27,601 bases of DNA, taken from NCBI GenBank assembly GCA_009925045.1, contig RFQK01000003.1, positions 1 through 27,601 on the forward strand. The letters run 5' to 3'. Source of the DNA: Methylococcaceae bacterium. Its GTDB lineage: Bacteria > Pseudomonadota > Gammaproteobacteria > Methylococcales > Methylomonadaceae. The translations under genes were made by a program, and so were the position numbers. Shown here in pieces: positions 15,658 through 23,367 of the stretch. Position 1 is the stretch's first letter; each line of letters opens with the position of its first letter. Under the pieces are notes generated by a model. The model was not told the DNA's origin, did no database searches, and saw only the letters and a list, made by a program, of their open reading frames with translations.

Positions 15658-17156
15658 AAACTTTGGAATTCTACACGCCCGTCAAAGCACATCGTCTGCT
15701 GAAAAAATTGCAGCAAGCGTTTGATTGTCAGCAGATCAGCAATGAATTCATTATTCATTCTTTTCAGGACAGCTTTGACTGGCGCTTATATCGTCATGAT
15801 CTATCCGCAGAATTTGTCCGATCACAACGCCAATCTGTGTTTATTCTGCGAGATCTAAATGACAACACGATTGTCGCGCAAACCCCTTTACGGGAATTAA
15901 CTCAGGTTGTTACTGAGTTTCATGACTCTGAAGCGGCGTCTATTCTCCGCAAAATTGTCGGTATCCGTGCCCTCCTGGAATTGAGTACGGTCGATTATGA
16001 ATACTCGGTCATTGAGTTATATAACAAAAAACACGAAGTACTGGCACGTTTACATTTTTGCCAATACGATATTTTTAAAAATCATCTGCGCATCGAAGTG
16101 CTAAAAGATGAGAGTCGCAAACTGACCAACTTTCTCGCTTACTTAAACGAGGAAATTGAACTGATGCCGGCCAAACACCCCCTCTTACACTACGCCCTGA
16201 AATCGCAGGGTAGAAAACCCAAGGATTACACTGGCAAATTACGACTCGAATTAGACGGCGAACAGCGTGCCGATCAAGCCTGCCAGCAAATCTACAATGA
16301 ATTACTGAACATCATCAAAGCCAATGAAAGCGGGATTATCCATCGTGTCGACACTGAGTTTTTACATGATTTTCGGGTAGCTGTTCGACGCACGCAATGT
16401 GGTTTAAAACAGATCGGCTCCGTCTTTCCAGAATCAGAACGCACACGTTTTCTAGACTTCTTTAACTGGCTCGGGGAAATCACGAATGAAAGCCGTGATC
16501 TTGATGTGCATTTGCTTAATTTTGAACATTACAAAACTTTATTAGATCCTGAAATCCGTAATGACCTAAATCCTCTGCATAATTTTTTACAGTTACGCCA
16601 GGAACAAGCGCATCGCCAGTTAATCGCCATTTTGAAATCCCCTGAGTATTTAACCGCCTTGCATGACTGGGAAAAGTTTCTTAAACACGGCCCAGAAAAG
16701 ACGGAAGCATATGGCAAAAAACTGATCAAGAATGTAGCAGACCAACGGATTAATAAAACTTTTGAACGCTGTCTGCAGCAAATGCTTCAGGTGACGGAAA
16801 GTCATGAAAGCCATCAGTTTCATGATTTGCGGAAAACCTGCAAAAAACTCCGTTACCTGTTAGAGTTCTTCCAAAGTCTTTACCCTGAAGACCGAACAGA
16901 GGCCCTAATCAATAACCTCAAGCACTGCCAAGATATTCTGGGTGAAGCTCAGGATAATCGTGTTTATTTAAGCCATCTAAAGCACTATCGCCTGGAAATG
17001 GAACAAGCTGGCGTTCATCAGAATACACTGCAGGCACTCGATTCTTTAGTTGATGTAATGCGTAAAAACGAAATGACGATCAATCAGCGGGTCAAACCTC
17101 TCTTAGAAAACTTTTATAATCAATATTCAGCACAACCCAGACTGACCATTACCTAA
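15654..17156 (+). CDS. CYTH-like/CHAD domain protein (polyphosphate-associated)
   Basis: A 500-residue protein. The N-terminal ~190 residues resemble a degenerate CYTH/triphosphate-tunnel fold. Residues ~215-490 form a CHAD domain, an all-helical fold with conserved His and Lys/Arg residues seen here in TEFLHDFRVAVRRTQCGLK, SRDLDVHL and HQFHDLRKTCKKLRYLLEFF. CHAD domains bind inorganic polyphosphate and target proteins to polyphosphate granules. The start overlaps the stop of the GNAT-nitrilase gene, and the phosphatase gene begins 6 bp after its stop, so three products are made together under Pho control. The CYTH part looks weak in the usual ExExK signature, so catalysis is doubtful and binding is the safer reading. 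Confidence 0.85.
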   Translation: MKTLEFYTPVKAHRLLKKLQQAFDCQQISNEFIIHSFQDSFDWRLYRHDLSAEFVRSQRQSVFILRDLNDNTIVAQTPLRELTQVVTEFHDSEAASILRKIVGIRALLELSTVDYEYSVIELYNKKHEVLARLHFCQYDIFKNHLRIEVLKDESRKLTNFLAYLNEEIELMPAKHPLLHYALKSQGRKPKDYTGKLRLELDGEQRADQACQQIYNELLNIIKANESGIIHRVDTEFLHDFRVAVRRTQCGLKQIGSVFPESERTRFLDFFNWLGEITNESRDLDVHLLNFEHYKTLLDPEIRNDLNPLHNFLQLRQEQAHRQLIAILKSPEYLTALHDWEKFLKHGPEKTEAYGKKLIKNVADQRINKTFERCLQQMLQVTESHESHQFHDLRKTCKKLRYLLEFFQSLYPEDRTEALINNLKHCQDILGEAQDNRVYLSHLKHYRLEMEQAGVHQNTLQALDSLVDVMRKNEMTINQRVKPLLENFYNQYSAQPRLTIT

Positions 17157-17162
17157 TTCACT

Positions 17163-18659
17163 ATGAAACCTGTTATTGCCAGTTTTTTCGGTCTAGCGAT
17201 TGGCACTGCGTGCTACGCTGACAACCTCGAAAACCAAGCTAAATTCTGGTATCAAGCCGGCAGTGAGGCAATTGCTCGAACCCAAGCGATAAAACCCGTC
17301 CAACATAAAGCCAAGAATGTGATTCTGTTTGTCGGTGATGGCATGGGGATTTCCACGATTACCGCTGCACGCATCTTAGAAGGCCAGTCACAAGCTACTC
17401 ATCGCGGTGGCGAAGAACATAGTCTGAGTTTTGAACGCATGCCTTATCTGGCCTTATCCAAAACCTACAGTGTTAACCAGCAGACATCCGATTCTGCCCC
17501 GACTATGAGCGCCATAATCACGGGAGTAAAAACCAATGACCGCATGCTTTCGGTTGATGCTGGCACTCAGCATGGTGAACCCAATGCCGATGTACTGAAA
17601 AGTCATCGGGTTAAAACTCTGATCGAACAAGCGGAAGAACACGGTCTTGCTACAGGTATTGTCACGACCACCCGGATTACTCATGCTACGCCCGCTGCTT
17701 GTTACGCGCATAGCCCAGAACGGGACTGGGAGTCCGATGCGCAAATCCCTGCTAGCGCTCATGTAGCCGACATCGCCAGCCAATTATTGGACTTCCCTTA
17801 TGGTGACGGCCTAGAAGTCGCCCTGGGTGGAGGCAGAGCGATGTTTTTACCAAAAACCCAGGCCGATCCCGAAGAACCCGGACAGTATGGCCTGCGTAAA
17901 GACGGACAAGATTTGACCCAACGCTGGCTTAACCGTTTTCCCAACGCAGCCTATGTCTTCGACCGTCAAGGCTTTGACAGCATCGACAGTGCTAAGGTGG
18001 AGCATCTCTTGGGTTTGTTTGCCTCTTCACACATGGCTTATGAACACGATCGGGCAAAAGATCTGGGTGGAGAGCCCTCGCTCAGCGAAATGACTGCGAA
18101 AGCAATTGAAGTGCTGCAAAAAAATCCCAAAGGATTCGTGTTGATGGTTGAAGCCGGACGTATTGACCACGCCCATCATGCAGGCAATGCATTTCGAGCC
18201 TTGCACGATACGATAGAACTCTCTAACGCTGTGCAGACCGCTCTCAATAAAACATCAGCAGAAGACACGCTTATGATCGTCACAGCTGATCACAGCCATA
18301 CCTTCACGATTGCGGGCTATCCCCAACGCGGCAATCCCATACTCGGATTAGTTCAGGAAGCTGAACAGAGTAAAACTGCAACAGATCGTCACGGCCATTC
18401 TTATACGACTTTGTCCTACGCCAATGGCCCTGGACATCGGGAAACTGTCCAGGACGATGATGAACATCCAGCCATGAACACCGATGATCCAGAGTATTTA
18501 CAAGCGGCTACTGTGCCTTTAGCCAGCGAAACACATGCCGGAGAAGATGTCGCCATTTTCGCCAATGGACCTCAGGCCCATTGGTTTCATGGCATACAAG
18601 AACAAAGCTACATCTATCAGGTCATGGCCAGGGCACTCGGATTTGAGCCTGGTCGCTAA
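17163..18659 (+). CDS. Secreted alkaline phosphatase (PhoA family)
   Basis: A 498-residue alkaline phosphatase with an N-terminal signal peptide (MKPVIASFFGLAIGTACYA). Metal- and nucleophile-site motifs are in order: FVGDGMG with Asp59, TSDSAPTMSA with nucleophile Ser111, VEAGRIDHAHHAGN, IVTADHSHT and, near the end, ETHAGEDVAIFANGPQAHWFHG. It should release phosphate from monoesters in the periplasm, using zinc and magnesium, as in the E. coli enzyme. It is the last gene of the Pho-controlled operon and starts 6 bp after the CHAD gene. It ends 9 bp from the convergent pyruvate-kinase-like gene with no terminator between them. Length and motifs are complete, so it is likely active. Confidence 0.93.
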   Translation: MKPVIASFFGLAIGTACYADNLENQAKFWYQAGSEAIARTQAIKPVQHKAKNVILFVGDGMGISTITAARILEGQSQATHRGGEEHSLSFERMPYLALSKTYSVNQQTSDSAPTMSAIITGVKTNDRMLSVDAGTQHGEPNADVLKSHRVKTLIEQAEEHGLATGIVTTTRITHATPAACYAHSPERDWESDAQIPASAHVADIASQLLDFPYGDGLEVALGGGRAMFLPKTQADPEEPGQYGLRKDGQDLTQRWLNRFPNAAYVFDRQGFDSIDSAKVEHLLGLFASSHMAYEHDRAKDLGGEPSLSEMTAKAIEVLQKNPKGFVLMVEAGRIDHAHHAGNAFRALHDTIELSNAVQTALNKTSAEDTLMIVTADHSHTFTIAGYPQRGNPILGLVQEAEQSKTATDRHGHSYTTLSYANGPGHRETVQDDDEHPAMNTDDPEYLQAATVPLASETHAGEDVAIFANGPQAHWFHGIQEQSYIYQVMARALGFEPGR

Positions 18660-18668
18660 CAATAGCAA

Positions 18669-20364
18669 TTACCAGTGTAAGGCTCTTAGTCTGGAAAACT
18701 TTTTATGCTGATGCGCCTGCATTCTATCCATCACATTAATCAGCGCTGACAAAGCATCCACAATATAGGGCCCTTTGTTCAGCATGACACATTCGGCACG
18801 GACCGCCATCGCCGCATCAGTGAACTCAGGTCGGGAACGTGTCCCTTTTTTAGCAATTGACTCCAGCACCTGAGTGGCCCAAATCACGGGTACATGCGCG
18901 GCTTCACACAGCCATAACAACTCTTCCTGCACTTCGGCCAGACGAGCACTGCCTAATTCGACAGCCAAATCACCCCGGGCAATCATGATGCCCAAACTAT
19001 GACGCCCCAAAGTCCCCAAGACAATATCAGGCAAATTTTTAACCGCACGATTCGTTTCGATTTTGGCGATGATAGGCAAATCCGTTGCACCCCGCTTAGC
19101 CAATTCTTGAATCAGATTGTCCATATCGGCTAAAGATTCCACGAATGAAAAACCGATCAGATCCGCGTTGATACAGGCAAAATCCAAATCATGTAAATCT
19201 TTTTCACTCAAACTCGGCAAACCCAGATCAGTTTCAGGAAAATTAATGCCTTTATCCGCTTTGATGTTAACCCCTTGACTGCGGGCACGCGTGACTCGCA
19301 ATAAAGCGCCCTCTTCCACAATACTTTCAACCTCGGCACCCAATTTTCCATCATCGATCCAGACCGGATCACCTTCTTTTAAATGGCTAATGGCAGACTC
19401 TAAGGTGCAGCCAATCTGAGCGGGTTTGCAGACCTGACCGGCTTGATTCAACTCTGCAGGTGCACCTGCCTGGGATAGCGTGGTGAGTAATAAGTGATCG
19501 CCCTGGTGGAGGATAATTTTCGCAGGCTGACCCTCAAAATCACCTAAATTAAATGCGGCCAACTGGTTATGATCACAATCCAACAATTCCAGTGCAGTTC
19601 CGGCCGCCAAATAACAGCCTTCAGTACCCGACAATAACCACTGGTTCGCATCGAGGGACTGAACCAACTCGAATTCCCGGTGTTTACCACGCAAATCTTT
19701 GCAACGTATATGTTGCCCCAAAGCAAGTTGATCAAAAAGCCAAATCCATCAAAATCCGACAACTTCTTCCCGTTTCAGCTTCAGCACGACGTATATTGCC
19801 AATCATCGCCTGCCAGACAGTATGATCATCGTGCGCGCAATTAATTCTGGCACACGTCATACCCTGTTCAAGCAGACGATTGATCAGCGCATAATCCCAT
19901 GCTGCATCAGTACCTAGCGTCACCATGACGTGCGCCTTACTTTTTTCGTAGTAGGGACCAAATAACTCAATGGTGTGCTGATCGAGAAGCTGGTGACCAC
20001 GATTAAAGTCATACTCGCCAGAACTGGCGCTATCGCTGGCGGATAAATCCCCGGTAGCACGGCTCAGCAAATCAATGACAGCGTCTAAGGTAGAAAGTAC
20101 CGAAGCTTCCGCCCGTCCCAATGATGACAAGCCAACTTGGGCCAAACGTAATTGTAAATGCCGTAAATCCAGCTGTCTGAGAGCCAGATAATGTGCCAGA
20201 TTTACAGCACTTTTAGTCAATACACCAGATCGATAATACGCAGTGTAAGGCGCCAGTCGTTTTTCAGCTTCTGCAACAACTGTTTCCTTTACCGCTCTAA
20301 CATCAATCAACAGTTGCTTGAGCGTTTCCAGATGTGCATCATGATTTGCCTGAGGATATTGCAT
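18669..20364 (-). pseudogene. Large pyruvate-kinase-like enzyme, broken by internal deletion
   Basis: Reverse strand. The upstream frame (20364 to 19732, 210 residues) has a ~120-residue N-terminal helical extension and then pyruvate-kinase sequence: VMVTLGTDAAWDYALINRLL, MTCARINCAHDD and RILMDLAF-stop. A second frame, ending at 18669, resumes with FDQLALGQHIRCKDLRG and has KADKGINFPETDLGLPSLSEKD, IIAKIETNRAV, GIMIARGDLAVE, VIWATQVLE and RSRPEFTDAAMAV. Missing are roughly 45-60 residues, including the GPK-[LI]-RTG motif that normally follows MDLA. This is an out-of-frame deletion near 19735. The protein lacks the usual C-terminal PK domain, as expected for this large atypical family. A Pho box precedes it. 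Pyruvate kinase converts PEP and ADP to pyruvate and ATP; this copy cannot. Confidence 0.85.
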
Positions 20365-20393
20365 CTCTATTACCAGTAGTCAGAAACATAACC

Positions 20394-20427
20394 AGCATAG
20401 AGTCTATCGATGACAAATTGATGAATG
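20394..20427 (-). promoter_or_regulatory. Pho box and -10 of the pyruvate-kinase-like gene
   Basis: On the reverse strand: CATTCAT (plus 20421-20427), spacer CAAT, TTGTCAT (20410-20416), 10 bp, TATGCT (20394-20399). The spacing matches the other Pho sites and the -10 has 4 of 6 consensus bases. Transcription would begin near 20387, about 23 nt before the ATG. The first repeat is weaker than the second. Confidence 0.65.
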
Positions 20428-20537
20428 ACAATTTAATCGATTTCCGGTTCTTCGATTTGAGCACTCTTAACGATGGCAAGGTCAACAACCTGTTTGCTCA
20501 ATTCTTCATTGGGTCACAACAAAAATTTTGCTGTTTT

Positions 20538-20571
20538 GTGTCACAAAACTTTCACATCAAACACTTAAAGT
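20538..20571 (+). promoter_or_regulatory. Pho box and -10 of a short transcript
   Basis: GTGTCAC (20538-20544), spacer AAAA, CTTTCAC (20549-20555), 10 bp, TAAAGT (20566-20571). Transcription should begin near 20576-20578. The only thing between this start and a strong terminator at 20611-20636 is about 35 nt, so the promoter appears to drive a small RNA. Confidence 0.75.
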
Positions 20572-20575
20572 AAAC

Positions 20576-20636
20576 ATGCTCGTGTTGAGAGACTTCTAGC
20601 ACTTTTGCTTAATCCAGCCTAGGCTGGATTTTTTTT
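20576..20636 (+). ncRNA. Candidate Pho-regulated small RNA, ~60 nt
   Basis: A Pho-box promoter with a good -10 (20566-20571) and a textbook terminator (20611-20636) bracket only ~60 nt. The predicted RNA has a 35-nt unpaired 5' part and a terminal hairpin with a U8 tail, the general form of Hfq-bound small RNAs. It also contains a 7-codon frame (MLVLRDF, 20576-20599) that starts at about the first nucleotide, so a leader peptide is an alternative. Downstream lies a second Pho promoter, so attenuation of a longer message is less likely. Known phosphate-stress small RNAs exist in other bacteria, but I see no match to a named one. This is inference from signals only. Confidence 0.6.
20611..20636 (+). 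terminator. Strong Rho-independent terminator
   Basis: AATCCAGC (20611-20618) pairs with GCTGGATT (20623-20630) around a CTAG loop, and T residues continue to 20636. The arms form a perfect palindrome. The T run overlaps the next Pho box by two bases. Confidence 0.9.
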
Positions 20637-20668
20637 GTCACATTGATGTCATCTCTGATCGCTAAACT
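20635..20668 (+). promoter_or_regulatory. Second tandem Pho box and -10
   Basis: TTGTCAC (20635-20641), spacer ATTG, ATGTCAT (20646-20652), 10 bp, TAAACT (20663-20668). It begins inside the T run of the preceding terminator. Transcription should start near 20675 and reads into a 16-codon ORF with a good ribosome-binding site. Confidence 0.78.
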
Positions 20669-20706
20669 ATCTTCATCAGATATCTGATAACTAGGAGCGG
20701 GTAATA

Positions 20707-20757
20707 ATGCGCAAATTACCGACATGGACGTTCCCTTTCAGGCCGACTAGTCGATAG
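20707..20757 (+). pseudogene. 16-codon ORF, probable 5' remnant of a Pho-regulated gene
   Basis: ATG at 20707 follows TAGGAGCGG with near-ideal spacing and lies ~32 nt after the predicted Pho-driven start. The frame reads [16 protein letters not shown] and stops at 20757, overlapping the last codons of the convergent phosphoketolase gene. A promoter and ribosome-binding site of this quality serving 16 codons suggests that the rest of the gene was deleted, leaving its front joined to the xfp 3' end. A genuine micropeptide is the alternative. Confidence 0.45.
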
Positions 20758-23116
20758 ACCAGCGCCATTCATTGATCTCTGGCCAGTCGGTTCCGTTTTG
20801 ATACGCATACTGACAACACTCTAACTGCCTTTCGCGCATCAATTGCTTCACGTGTGCACCTGCAACCGATAATGCCGGGATGCGATCAATAGCATCGATG
20901 ACCAGACTGAATCGGTCTATTTCATTCTGAATAGCTAATTCCAGTGGGGTATTAATACTGCCTTTTTCTTTATAGCCCCGCACATGGAAATTGCTATGAT
21001 TATGACGTCGGTAAGCCAATCTGTGAATTAACCAAGGATAGCCATGAAAGTTAAATAACACCGGCTTATCCAGCGTAAACAAACTGTCAAAATCTCGATC
21101 ACTTAATCCATGTGGGTGTTCAGTATTAGGAGCCAGCTTGTAGAGATCTACCAAGTTAATGAAGCGAAGTTTTAATGCCGGAAAATGTTCTCGCAGAATC
21201 TGTACTGCAGCCAAGGCTTCTTGAGTCGGGACATCACCCGCACAGGCCATCACCAGATCAGGCTCCTCGCCCTGATCGTTGCTAGCCCATTCCCAAATAC
21301 CAATTCCCTTAATGCAATGTTTGCTGGCTGCATCCATAGCCAGATACTGTATGTGACTTTGCTTATCGGCCACTATGACATTGATATAGTCAGTACTTTT
21401 CAAACAATGATCGGCAACCGCTAACAGGCAATTGGCATCGGGTGGCAAATAAATCCTTGTCACCGCCGGACTCTTATTAACCACCACATCTAAAAACCCA
21501 GGATCCTGATGGGTAAAGCCATTATGATCCTGACGCCAGACAGTGGACGTAATCAATAGATTCAGCGATGCAATCGGCGCGCGCCAATCAACCTCTTTTG
21601 ACATGGCCAACCATTTTGCATGCTGATTAAACATAGAGTCAATGACATGCACAAAGGCTTCATAAGTGGAGAAAAACCCATGACGCCCTGTCAGCAAATA
21701 GCCCTCCAGCCAGCCCTCAAGGGTATGTTCAGATAAAATCTCCATCACCCTGCCATCGGGGGACAGTTCGCCTCCATCAGCATCTTCTGGAAGAATATTC
21801 CCCATCCAAGTCTTTTTACTCGCTTGATAGACGTCATCCAGTTTATTAGAGCTGGTTTCATCCGGACCAAATACCCGAAAAATAGTGTCATTCTTCTGCA
21901 TAATGTCACGCAAAAAACGACCCAAGGGACGAGTATTTTCATATTTTGCAACCGCGGGCTGCTTAACCTCAATCGCATATTCAGAAACATCCGGTAAGCT
22001 GAGAGGCTTTCTTAATCGACCACCATTGGCATGCAAATTAGCACTCATCCGTTTGCGCCCCTGTGGCGCAAGTGCTTTGAGTTCCGCAATCAGTTGACCC
22101 TGTTGATCAAATAATTGCTCAGGCTGGTAACTGCGTAACCACTTTTCCAGTTGTGCCAAATGCTCAGGATTTTCGCGCACCCCCGCCAAAGGCACCTGAT
22201 GCGCACGCCAGAAACCTTCAACTTTATGACCATCCACTGCATCTGGCCCGGTCCAACCCTTAGGTGATTTGAAAATAATCATGGGCCAGCGCGGGCGACT
22301 AGCCTGACCTGTACTGCGAGCATGTTGCTGGATTTCATGAATTTGCTGCCAACACGCTGACATAACTTCGGCCATGCGCGCATGCATCTGCATAGGCTCC
22401 GAACCCTCGACCCAATAGGGTTGCCAACCATAGCCCACCAACAAACTTTCCAATTCCTCTGCACTAATCCGTGATAACACACTGGGGTTATTAATTTTAT
22501 AACCATTGAGATGTAAAACTGGAAGTACCGCACCATCACGGATTGGATTCAAAAATTTATTGGAATGCCATGAGGTTGCCAGTGCTGCTGTTTCGGCTTC
22601 CCCATCACCTACCACCACGGTTACCAGCAAATCCGGATTATCGTAAGCAGCTCCAAAGGCATGAGAAATGCTATAGCCCAACTCGCCGCCTTCATGAATG
22701 GATCCTGGCAATTCCGGGGTGCAGTGGCTGCCGATGCCACCGGGAAATGAAAACGACTTGCAAAAATGCTTTAAGCCCTCAAGGTTTTCAGCTTTATCCG
22801 GATAAATTTCACTATACGTCCCTTCCAGATACACAGGAGCAAGCACGCCAGGAGCACCATGGCCAGGCCCTGCCAAAAAAATGACATCCTGATCATAATG
22901 CCGAATCAAGCGATTAAGATGAACATAGACAAAGCTCAAACCCGGACTTGCCCCCCAGTGTCCCAATAAACGCTGTTTAATATGCTCAGGCTTCAGCGGT
23001 TCGCGTAACAGCGGGTTATCGCGCAGATAAATCATGGCTGCAGCCAGATAGTTACACGCACGCCAATAGGCATTGATTTGCTCTAATTCTGACTGGGAAG
23101 GGGTATTTAGGGACAT
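20747..23116 (-). CDS. xfp: Phosphoketolase (xylulose 5-phosphate / fructose 6-phosphate)
   Basis: A 789-residue, full-length thiamine-diphosphate enzyme that uses inorganic phosphate to split xylulose 5-phosphate or fructose 6-phosphate, giving acetyl phosphate plus a sugar phosphate. Motifs include [37 protein letters not shown], the thiamine-binding [16 protein letters not shown] with [11 protein letters not shown], and [11 protein letters not shown] prefer the ATG at 23116, which opens [18 protein letters not shown], over an in-frame GTG at 23125; neither has a strong ribosome-binding site. In methanotrophs this route makes C2 units from ribulose monophosphate cycle sugars. A Pho-like box lies upstream, next to the pyruvate kinase that would handle glycolytic flux. 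The gene looks intact. Confidence 0.95.
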   Translation of the reverse strand: MSLNTPSQSELEQINAYWRACNYLAAAMIYLRDNPLLREPLKPEHIKQRLLGHWGASPGLSFVYVHLNRLIRHYDQDVIFLAGPGHGAPGVLAPVYLEGTYSEIYPDKAENLEGLKHFCKSFSFPGGIGSHCTPELPGSIHEGGELGYSISHAFGAAYDNPDLLVTVVVGDGEAETAALATSWHSNKFLNPIRDGAVLPVLHLNGYKINNPSVLSRISAEELESLLVGYGWQPYWVEGSEPMQMHARMAEVMSACWQQIHEIQQHARSTGQASRPRWPMIIFKSPKGWTGPDAVDGHKVEGFWRAHQVPLAGVRENPEHLAQLEKWLRSYQPEQLFDQQGQLIAELKALAPQGRKRMSANLHANGGRLRKPLSLPDVSEYAIEVKQPAVAKYENTRPLGRFLRDIMQKNDTIFRVFGPDETSSNKLDDVYQASKKTWMGNILPEDADGGELSPDGRVMEILSEHTLEGWLEGYLLTGRHGFFSTYEAFVHVIDSMFNQHAKWLAMSKEVDWRAPIASLNLLITSTVWRQDHNGFTHQDPGFLDVVVNKSPAVTRIYLPPDANCLLAVADHCLKSTDYINVIVADKQSHIQYLAMDAASKHCIKGIGIWEWASNDQGEEPDLVMACAGDVPTQEALAAVQILREHFPALKLRFINLVDLYKLAPNTEHPHGLSDRDFDSLFTLDKPVLFNFHGYPWLIHRLAYRRHNHSNFHVRGYKEKGSINTPLELAIQNEIDRFSLVIDAIDRIPALSVAGAHVKQLMRERQLECCQYAYQNGTDWPEINEWRWSID

Positions 23117-23144
23117 GATTTTCACATTTGAGAAGATAAAGTTT

Positions 23145-23163
23145 ATAAACCGATAAGGTTTAT
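23145..23163. repeat. Inverted repeat in the xfp leader
   Basis: ATAAACC (23145-23151) and GGTTTAT (23157-23163) are perfect 7-bp arms around GATAA. The element lies between the predicted xfp start of transcription and its start codon, so it could be an operator or an mRNA hairpin controlling phosphoketolase. Confidence 0.5.
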
Positions 23164-23167
23164 CGTT

Positions 23168-23201
23168 AGACTAAATGAGCTCTGTGACATTTAGATGAAT
23201 T
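23168..23201 (-). promoter_or_regulatory. Pho-like box and -10 of phosphoketolase
   Basis: On the reverse strand: AATTCAT (plus 23195-23201), spacer CTAA, ATGTCAC (23184-23190), 10 bp, TAGTCT (23168-23173). The second repeat is good. The first matches only 4 of 7 consensus positions and the -10 only 3 of 6. It is included because its spacing is the same as that of the seven other sites. Confidence 0.5.
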
Positions 23202-23301
23202 TCCATGAAATCAGGCAGGGATTTTAGCTTACGGTGCCTATCACATTGATTATCAGTTCATTTTAAGTAACACCGATTAATTTCATCAATCTGTAAAAAA
23301 C

Positions 23302-23335
23302 TGGTCATCAAACAGTCACATTTTTTCGTCAGGAT
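23302..23335 (+). promoter_or_regulatory. Pho box of the PhoX gene
   Basis: TGGTCAT (23302-23308), spacer CAAA, CAGTCAC (23313-23319), 10 bp, then a weak -10, CAGGAT (23330-23335). A weak -10 fits an activator-dependent promoter. The start would be near 23342, with AGAGGTG just before the ATG at 23368. Confidence 0.7.
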
Positions 23336-23367
23336 TCTGGCTTTTTGAAACGCCAAGAGGTGAAAAT

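Noticed and set aside
14011..20602. AGACTTCTAGCAC shared between about 14011 and 20590, both near Pho sites.
   Set aside because: A 13-base repeat pair is expected by chance several times in a window of this size.
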